Source of the DNA: Cyclobacteriaceae bacterium
GTDB lineage: Bacteria; Bacteroidota; Bacteroidia; Cytophagales; Cyclobacteriaceae
DNA: 64,000 bases
Reading direction: 5' to 3'
Assembly: GCA_013141055.1 (NCBI GenBank)
Contig: JABFRS010000001.1
Span: 2,561,001-2,625,000 of the forward strand
The position numbers were made by a program, and so were the translations under genes. How positions within the stretch are numbered: the stretch's first letter is position 1; each line of letters starts with the position of its first letter. This document shows positions 58,959 through 64,000 of the stretch, one piece after another. The notes below the pieces were generated by a model. It was not told where the DNA came from. It worked only from the letters and a program-made list of their open reading frames with translations, and made no database searches.

Positions 58959-59005
58959 AAATCAAAATGAAAACAGGCTAAGATAGCAAAAAATCAACTT
59001 CTTTT

Positions 59006-59065
59006 CCCTTTAGCCTCTCTGGTAACGCTCTGAGGGTGAGGTTTATGATGTGAGAGGTTGAAGGG
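59006..59065. repeat. Long interrupted inverted repeat between the E1 and repeat-protein genes
   Basis: CCCTT (59006-59010) and CCTCTC (59014-59019) pair with AAGGG (59061-59065) and GAGAGG (59052-59057). On the plus strand the three bases between the stems can form wobble or normal pairs. The loop holds GAGGGTGAGG. The string resembles degenerate copies of the GAGAGG/CCTCTC intergenic palindromes common in Bacteroidota; this is inference. Confidence 0.45.
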
Positions 59066-59086
59066 AATATGTGATATTTTTTAAGA

Positions 59087-61066
59087 TCAATATTGTAGAA
59101 GCTCTTCAATTTTGTTTTGTAATCGTACAGGGGGAAGAAAGTTCTTCTCAAGCGTTGGAGCAAACGGAATCGGAGTATCAAGACTTGCAACACGGCAAAC
59201 CGGAGCATCCAGATATTCAAACAGATTTTCGTTGATCCATGCCGAAATCTCGGCGCCGATTCCTCCTGTGAGCGTGTCTTCGTGGAGGACCAGTATGCGA
59301 TTTGTTTTTTTAACTGTCACTTCTACCGATTCTTTGTCCCAGGGAAGAAGAGTCCGAAGATCAAGAATGTCGGCATGAATATTTGGCATCCCATCCATTA
59401 CTTCCTTGGCCCAATGAACTCCCATTCCATAAGTGATAATGGTAAGATCTGAACCTTCACGAACCAATTTTGCTTTGCCAATTTCAATTGTATAATAATC
59501 ATCGGGTATAACATCCTTTATGGATCGATACAGCAGTTTGTGTTCAAAATATAAATAAGGATTCGGGTCTTCAATTGCTGCACATAGCAATCCTTTTGCG
59601 TCATAAGGATTAGATGGATAGACTATTTTTAAACCAGGCGTATGAAAGAACCATGCCTCATTGCTTTGTGAATGAAAAGGTCCTGCTGCTGTACCTGCAC
59701 CCGTTGGCATTCTCACCACGACATCTGCTTTCTGACCCCATCGCCAATGAGCCTTTGCAAGATTGTTGACTATCTGATTGAATCCTTCCGTTACGAAATC
59801 TGCGAATTGCATTTCAACCATGGCTTTCATGCCCTTAATAGAAAGCCCGAGTCCAGCACCTACAATCGCTGATTCACAAATAGGAGTATTCCGAACGCGA
59901 TCTTTCCCAAATTTTTCTACAAAGCCATCTGTGATTTTGAATACTCCACCGTACTCCGCAATATCCTGACCCATTAACACAAGATTATCATGTTGTTCCA
60001 TACTCTGACGAAGTCCGTCGCTGATGGCATCGATAAATCTTTTTTCAGATTTTATTTCTGTTGTTGGCTGAATGATCGTTTGTGAAAATTCTGCATAGAC
60101 ATCATTAACTTCATCTTTAGTGCTTGCTTCGGGATGTGTTTCCTTAAAAGTTTCTTCAAGCCCAGTGTCAATCTCTTTTTTAATTTTTTTTCGCAGATCG
60201 TCCGCAAATTTTTTATCGATCACCTTTTCTTCGAGCAAGTAACTTTCGTAATTGGATAATGGATCTTTGGCAGCCCATTCTTCCATCAGTTTCTTAGGAA
60301 CATATTTTGTACCCGATGCTTCTTCATGACCTCTCATGCGAAACGTAAGACACTCCAGTAAAATGGGCCTTGGTTTTTTACGAATATTCTCTGCTAGTGA
60401 CTTTACGGTATCATAAACTTCAAGGAGATTATTTCCGTCTACCTGAACCCCCTCAATACCATATCCGATGGCTTTGTCAATAAAATTCTTGCAACGGAAT
60501 TGTTCATTGCTTGGAGTAGAAAGTCCGTAGCCATTATTTTCAATCAAAAAGATAACTGGCAAATCCCACACAGCTGCGACATTGATGGCTTCATGAAAAT
60601 CACCTTCGCTTGTTCCGCCATCTCCATTAAAAACAACCGTGATCTTTTTTTCTTTTTTTAGTTTGGAAGCTAAGGCAATCCCATCAGCGACACCATTTTG
60701 TGGACCCAGGTGTGAGATCATCCCAACGATATGATGCTCGTTTGTGCCAAAATGAAAAGAACGATCACGACCTTTCGTATAGCCGCTCATTGTTCCCTGC
60801 CACTGCGCAAACAATTTTGCAAATGGTAATTTCCTACCCGTGAAGACTCCAAGATTTCGATGCATCGGAAGAATATACTCGTCTTTCTCCAATGCTTGTG
60901 TAACGCCTACTGAGATTGCTTCTTGACCAATTCCACTAAACCACTTGCTGATTTTGTTTTGCCTTAGCAGAATGAGCATTTTCTCTTCAATCATGCGAGG
61001 CCACAACAACTCTTCATAAAGTTGTTTGAGAAGAGTATCGGAGTATTTTTTCCTTTCGAATTTCAT
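59087..61066 (-). CDS. Fused E1 alpha/beta subunits of a 2-oxoacid dehydrogenase
   Basis: A 659-residue thiamine-diphosphate enzyme that decarboxylates a 2-oxoacid for an E2 lipoyl partner. Residues 1-~320 are E1 alpha, with the ThDP motif GDGG (148-151) to ENNGYG (176-181) and HFGTNEHHIVG. Residues ~342-659 are E1 beta, starting KRFIDAISDGLRQSMEQ, with GQDIAEYGGVFKIT, PICESAIVGAGLGLSIKGMKA and FHSQSNEAWFFHTPGLKIVYP. The two subunits are separate genes in many bacteria; the fusion is common in Bacteroidota. Branched-chain oxoacid dehydrogenase is more likely than pyruvate dehydrogenase, but this is not proven. No E2 or E3 gene is adjacent. Confidence 0.93.
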   Translation of the reverse strand: MKFERKKYSDTLLKQLYEELLWPRMIEEKMLILLRQNKISKWFSGIGQEAISVGVTQALEKDEYILPMHRNLGVFTGRKLPFAKLFAQWQGTMSGYTKGRDRSFHFGTNEHHIVGMISHLGPQNGVADGIALASKLKKEKKITVVFNGDGGTSEGDFHEAINVAAVWDLPVIFLIENNGYGLSTPSNEQFRCKNFIDKAIGYGIEGVQVDGNNLLEVYDTVKSLAENIRKKPRPILLECLTFRMRGHEEASGTKYVPKKLMEEWAAKDPLSNYESYLLEEKVIDKKFADDLRKKIKKEIDTGLEETFKETHPEASTKDEVNDVYAEFSQTIIQPTTEIKSEKRFIDAISDGLRQSMEQHDNLVLMGQDIAEYGGVFKITDGFVEKFGKDRVRNTPICESAIVGAGLGLSIKGMKAMVEMQFADFVTEGFNQIVNNLAKAHWRWGQKADVVVRMPTGAGTAAGPFHSQSNEAWFFHTPGLKIVYPSNPYDAKGLLCAAIEDPNPYLYFEHKLLYRSIKDVIPDDYYTIEIGKAKLVREGSDLTIITYGMGVHWAKEVMDGMPNIHADILDLRTLLPWDKESVEVTVKKTNRILVLHEDTLTGGIGAEISAWINENLFEYLDAPVCRVASLDTPIPFAPTLEKNFLPPVRLQNKIEELLQY

Positions 61067-61148
61067 AGATGTAATTCGTTACAAAGAAAAGGAATTATTT
61101 ATATGGATGATGAGGAGTCAGATGTGCTTTAAAGGCAATAAACCTTCT

Positions 61149-61550
61149 CTATTGAATGAATTTTGCTTTCAAGGCAGGTGTAGGGAGCATACACTCATCC
61201 TTCTTGCCAAAGAGCATGTATCTGTTTTTTGAGATCAATTGATAAAAGAAGTCCCTTAGAAATCGGGGCAAGATCATAAAGACATACATCAATGAATAAG
61301 CTCCATTTAATCTTCTAAGAATTCTTAAGACAGCTGTAGATTGAGAGTAAAGTTGGTTGTTCTCAATCAGCACAACTGTGGAGAGACTCTTTTCTGAATA
61401 GTTATATTTCTTCAACAATGCTTGTCCGGCTTCTGATTGAAGTGATCCGAATTTTAATTTATTTTCTGTATCTCTGAGAATAAGAAAGTTTACAAACCCA
61501 TTGCAGAGATTACAGACTCCATCAAAAAGGACAATGGATTTTTCTTCCAT
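61149..61550 (-). CDS. DCC-family (DUF393) thiol-disulfide oxidoreductase-like protein
   Basis: A 133-residue protein with the hallmark DGVCNLCNGFVNFLILRD near the N-terminus, giving a CxxC pair (Cys13, Cys16) after Asp10. This is the defining DxxCxxC pattern of the DCC family, which adopts a thioredoxin-like fold. FGSLQSEAGQALLKKYNY and the basic C-terminal LPRFLRDFFYQLISKNRYMLF are also typical. Substrate is unknown. It starts immediately before the stop of the DUF2480 gene and belongs to the S41-tsaB-DUF2480-DCC run. Confidence 0.92.
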   Translation of the reverse strand: MEEKSIVLFDGVCNLCNGFVNFLILRDTENKLKFGSLQSEAGQALLKKYNYSEKSLSTVVLIENNQLYSQSTAVLRILRRLNGAYSLMYVFMILPRFLRDFFYQLISKNRYMLFGKKDECMLPTPALKAKFIQ

Positions 61551-62063
61551 CTACTTCGGTTTTTTATATAACGGAACGGTGCTGCAAGGCTCACCATAAA
61601 GAATGCTGCTGGCCAATGGCCGTAATCGAAGAGCGGCTTCTACGTAAGCGGATTCAGGTACATGAACATCGCTGCATCCTTTGATCACAACTTTCGCTCC
61701 TCTGAATTTTTCCCAGTCCGTCTTGTCCAGAATTTCTTTATACAGTTGTGATAATAAAGTGTTACGATCGCCAAAGACCACTTTCAATGCAAAGGGCTCA
61801 AGCGCAATGCCAAGAAGCATGTAGGCCCAGGTTGGAATAACTGCATCTTCTGAGCAGAAAACGGCAACATTTTTATTTTGATATTGTTGCCAGTAGTGAG
61901 CCTTGATAAAATCCCGAAGATCTTTTTCACGAAGGATCAACCCTTGATAAAGAATATCCTTCAGGTCGATTTGAGTGACCTCACCTATTGGAAAAAGTTC
62001 TTCAAGATTAAGGGTGACTAACGAACTTGAAGCTACTCGATTGATAATTTCATCTTGTTCCAT
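61551..62063 (-). CDS. DUF2480 family protein
   Basis: A 170-residue soluble protein matching DUF2480 by its opening (EIINRVASSSLVTLNLEEL, FPIGEVTQIDLKDILYQG), the central FIKAHYWQQYQNKNVAVFCS and the end VIKGCSDVHVPESAYVEA. The family is restricted to Bacteroidota and has no known role. There is no signal peptide. Its stop directly abuts the start of the DCC-family gene, and tsaB lies 33 bp upstream, so these genes probably share a transcript. Confidence 0.9.
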   Translation of the reverse strand: MEQDEIINRVASSSLVTLNLEELFPIGEVTQIDLKDILYQGLILREKDLRDFIKAHYWQQYQNKNVAVFCSEDAVIPTWAYMLLGIALEPFALKVVFGDRNTLLSQLYKEILDKTDWEKFRGAKVVIKGCSDVHVPESAYVEAALRLRPLASSILYGEPCSTVPLYKKPK

Positions 62064-62096
62064 GGCAAAAGGTCAACGTTTATTGTGAAACACGAA

Positions 62097-62771
62097 TCAC
62101 TTCAGTTTAGTTTTCGCTACAAATTCTTTTAGATAATTTGGCTCAAACAAGGTAAGATCTTCGAATTGCTTATTCAGAAATTTGTCATAGGAAATCTTTC
62201 CCATATTGGCAGCCGAGAGGAAAATGTTGTCGAGAAAGACTGCATTGCTGTGCGTAATAACTGTTTTGCACTTGGCGGCTCCATCCCCAAAAAAAGATAT
62301 TGTTTTATTACTTAAGATATTACCAAAACTTGATTCGTCTATAATTTTTGCCTGCGTATCCTCTGTAATATTTAAAGATTGATCGAGGAGACTGCAATAA
62401 ACTTCCATTCTTCGGGCATCAATCATTGGACACAGGAGTTCGGTGGTAATTTTTTCATTTACAGCGGCTGCTAGAATCACTAGTGAGTCAATAGTGATAA
62501 GGGGAACGTCCCATCCGTAACACAGACCCTTTGCGGTAGCAACACCAATGCGAATTCCAGTATATGATCCCGGCCCACCGGAAACGCAAACAGCATCAAT
62601 ATCATTTTTTGAAATGCCGGTTATGTTGAAAATTTCATCTATTTGAATAACAAGCTGACTGGCTGCGGACTGCGGAATATGAAGTTCTTTAACCTGAAGC
62701 AGTTTCCCGTTTTTATGAATTGCTGCAGAGCAAACTGAGCTCGAGGTTTCAATGCTAAGGATGATTGCCAT
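62097..62771 (-). CDS. tsaB: tRNA threonylcarbamoyladenosine biosynthesis protein TsaB
   Basis: A 224-residue member of the ASKHA fold needed with TsaC, TsaD and TsaE to make t6A37 in tRNA. The N-terminus ILSIETSSSVCSAAI and the GGPGSYTGIRIGVATAKGLCYG motif (about 66-87) are diagnostic of TsaB. The catalytically active partner TsaD is not in the window. The ATG overlaps the stop of the upstream S41 peptidase by one base (TAATG), so the two are translationally coupled. Confidence 0.96.
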   Translation of the reverse strand: MAIILSIETSSSVCSAAIHKNGKLLQVKELHIPQSAASQLVIQIDEIFNITGISKNDIDAVCVSGGPGSYTGIRIGVATAKGLCYGWDVPLITIDSLVILAAAVNEKITTELLCPMIDARRMEVYCSLLDQSLNITEDTQAKIIDESSFGNILSNKTISFFGDGAAKCKTVITHSNAVFLDNIFLSAANMGKISYDKFLNKQFEDLTLFEPNYLKEFVAKTKLK

Positions 62772-64000
62772 TAATGAGGCAGCAAAAGTTTCTGATAAGC
62801 AGCCGGATCGTTTAATATCTTTTTGGCTTCAACTATTTCTTTGTCACGACCCAGAGCAATCTCAGCTCGGCCTCTATCTAAAGAATAGTGAAATGCAATT
62901 TCATCTTCCAGTATTTGCTGAATTTCATTTTTGAATTTAGATAAGTATACAGAATGGTTCTGGCCGATCTTTGTTTGAATGGTGGTGAGGCTAGCCTGAA
63001 GTTCATCATAATACCGTTCTGTCTTTGCGGCGGCAATTAAATTCTCAGCCTGCTTTTCAAGATCCGTGGAGTAAGTAAATTTTTGATCTTTCAGCCACAA
63101 TTCAAATTGCTTATAGTCCGCATCGCTGAGGCGGAATGTTCGCATGTTGGATGCAGGTGCATGTTCATTGGAATACTTAGTAGCAAAATCAAAAACAAGT
63201 CCGGATCTCACAAGTTCAATAATTGCAGAACCCAACAAATCACTGGACACCGTAATGTCTGGATCTAGTCCGCCACCGTCATAAACAGTTCTTCCGTTTT
63301 TTGTTTTAAAAGCAGACTTCATCGAGTCTGAGAATTTCTCAACAGTGCCATCATTTTTACGGTGGGCATAATCAAGTGCTTGAATGCACCGTCCGCTTGG
63401 TATGTAATATTTTGCAGTAGTTACCTTAAGTTGTCCATTGTAAGCCAATGGACGGGTTGTTTGTACCAGACCTTTCCCAAATGTTTTCTGGCCAATGAGA
63501 ACAGCACGATCATAATCTTGCAATGCCCCCGCTACAATCTCAGAGGCGGATGCGCTTCCGCCACTGGTTAAAACGACAATGGGAATCTGAGTGTCAGCAG
63601 GGTTATTAAGAGTAGTATAAGATTTATTCCAATCCTGAACTTTGCCTTTGGTGGCAACAACTTCTTTTCCTTTTTCGATAAAGAGATTTACAATGTTAAT
63701 GGCCTCGTAAAGAAGACCTCCAGGATTATCACGAAGGTCAATAATCAGCTTTGTAACTCCTTGTTTCTTAAGACTGATCATCGCTTCTTCAATTTCCTTT
63801 GCAGCACCGGGAGTAAAATCGTCAAGTTTGATGTACCCTATTCCAGAATCAACGATTCCCTGATAGACCACATTGCTGATCTTTATTTTTTCTCTTTTGA
63901 TTTTAAAGGAAATAGACTTTCCCATTCTGTCAACCACAAGATCCAGATCCGAGTTTGGACTTCCTTTTAATAAGGCACTAATCTCGCTGGTGGGCTTTCC
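62771..64000 (-). CDS. S41-family C-terminal processing peptidase (partial, N-terminus off the window)
   Basis: The last ~409 residues of a tail-specific (CtpA/Prc-like) protease; the frame is still open at the right edge. Visible parts are the end of a PDZ domain (SEISALLKGSPNSDLDLVVDR) and the S41 catalytic domain with GIGYIKLDDFTPGAAKEIEEA, IDLRDNPGGLL, catalytic Ser in SGGSASASEIVAG and Lys in GQKTFGKGLVQ. An extended helical C-terminal region (ASNMRTFRLSDADYKQF ... EAKKILNDPAAYQKLL) follows. It probably degrades or processes periplasmic proteins. It heads the tsaB-DUF2480-DCC run. Confidence 0.93.
   Translation of the reverse strand, partial: GKPTSEISALLKGSPNSDLDLVVDRMGKSISFKIKREKIKISNVVYQGIVDSGIGYIKLDDFTPGAAKEIEEAMISLKKQGVTKLIIDLRDNPGGLLYEAINIVNLFIEKGKEVVATKGKVQDWNKSYTTLNNPADTQIPIVVLTSGGSASASEIVAGALQDYDRAVLIGQKTFGKGLVQTTRPLAYNGQLKVTTAKYYIPSGRCIQALDYAHRKNDGTVEKFSDSMKSAFKTKNGRTVYDGGGLDPDITVSSDLLGSAIIELVRSGLVFDFATKYSNEHAPASNMRTFRLSDADYKQFELWLKDQKFTYSTDLEKQAENLIAAAKTERYYDELQASLTTIQTKIGQNHSVYLSKFKNEIQQILEDEIAFHYSLDRGRAEIALGRDKEIVEAKKILNDPAAYQKLLLPH

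Noticed and set aside
58978..59220. Minus-strand 80-codon frame across the end of the E1 gene and the following gap
   Set aside because: Most of it overlaps the E1 coding sequence in another frame and the rest is the inverted-repeat region; no start signals.
1..64000. Search for tRNA, rRNA, insertion sequences, integrase or phage genes
   Set aside because: No cloverleaf-like segment, rRNA-like block, transposase or integrase coding region was recognised in the intergenic spaces or frames.

Overview
The window looks like a chromosomal segment of a Bacteroidota, most likely Cytophagales-type, bacterium. The evidence is: two proteins with C-terminal type IX secretion (T9SS) sorting domains; Bacteroidota-restricted families (GLPGLI, DUF6452, DUF6048, DUF4295, DUF2480); carboxypeptidase-regulatory-domain TonB receptors; bacillithiol proteins (BshC, YtxJ); a fused E1 alpha/beta 2-oxoacid dehydrogenase; start codons without Shine-Dalgarno sequences but often preceded by a TAnnTTTG-type -7 box; and moderate, AT-leaning composition. 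I see no rRNA, tRNA, insertion sequence, prophage, integrase or CRISPR array. No gap between genes exceeds 300 bp, so this reads as core genome rather than an island.

Layout. 1-8.4 kb: partial cupin (DUF985), a large secreted subtilase, a nucleotide pyrophosphatase/phosphodiesterase, and an MFS transporter-trehalase pair. 8.4-14.5 kb: an OmpR-type two-component system divergent from a GLPGLI protein and a TonB-receptor-like outer-membrane barrel. 14.5-19 kb: a glycerophosphodiesterase, then a tight run of sugar/adenosine kinase, M16 peptidase, ispF and mnmD. 19-25.4 kb: folate cyclo-ligase, bshC, rimO, DUF6452-DUF6048, ftsY, and the rpmB-rpmG-DUF4295 ribosomal cluster. 25.5-30.8 kb: TPR histidine kinase, an unnamed membrane protein, a NarL-type regulator, and a PorE-like TPR/propeller/OmpA protein. 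30.8-35.7 kb: HAD phosphatase, a secreted FG-GAP protein, murF, DUF2461. 35.7-42.6 kb: LiaF-like/DUF4288/LytS/LytR operon, GNAT-antiporter-UspA operon, and an orphan histidine kinase. 42.6-49.8 kb: glyS, a scramblase-like protein, a TPP riboswitch controlling a TonB-dependent receptor, prmC, ribD. 49.8-56 kb: exported Mn-type superoxide dismutase, isopenicillin-N-synthase-like oxygenase, chromate transporter, two tandem TonB proteins, OsmC, YtxJ. 56-64 kb: a 971-residue, strongly basic secreted repeat protein, fused E1 dehydrogenase, DCC protein, DUF2480, tsaB, and a partial S41 peptidase.

Together the genes emphasise envelope work: T9SS cargo and a possible T9SS accessory protein, TonB energisation and its receptors, four sensor systems, and thiol/oxidative-stress functions, mixed with housekeeping translation genes. 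The least explained object is the repeat protein at 56043-58958. It has three distinct families of short internal repeats, and part of the central array is a homogenised 105-bp tandem repeat. The TPP riboswitch-receptor unit, the LiaF/LytTR operon with paired AAACGG sites and the unnamed gene between a histidine kinase and its regulator are the next most interesting.
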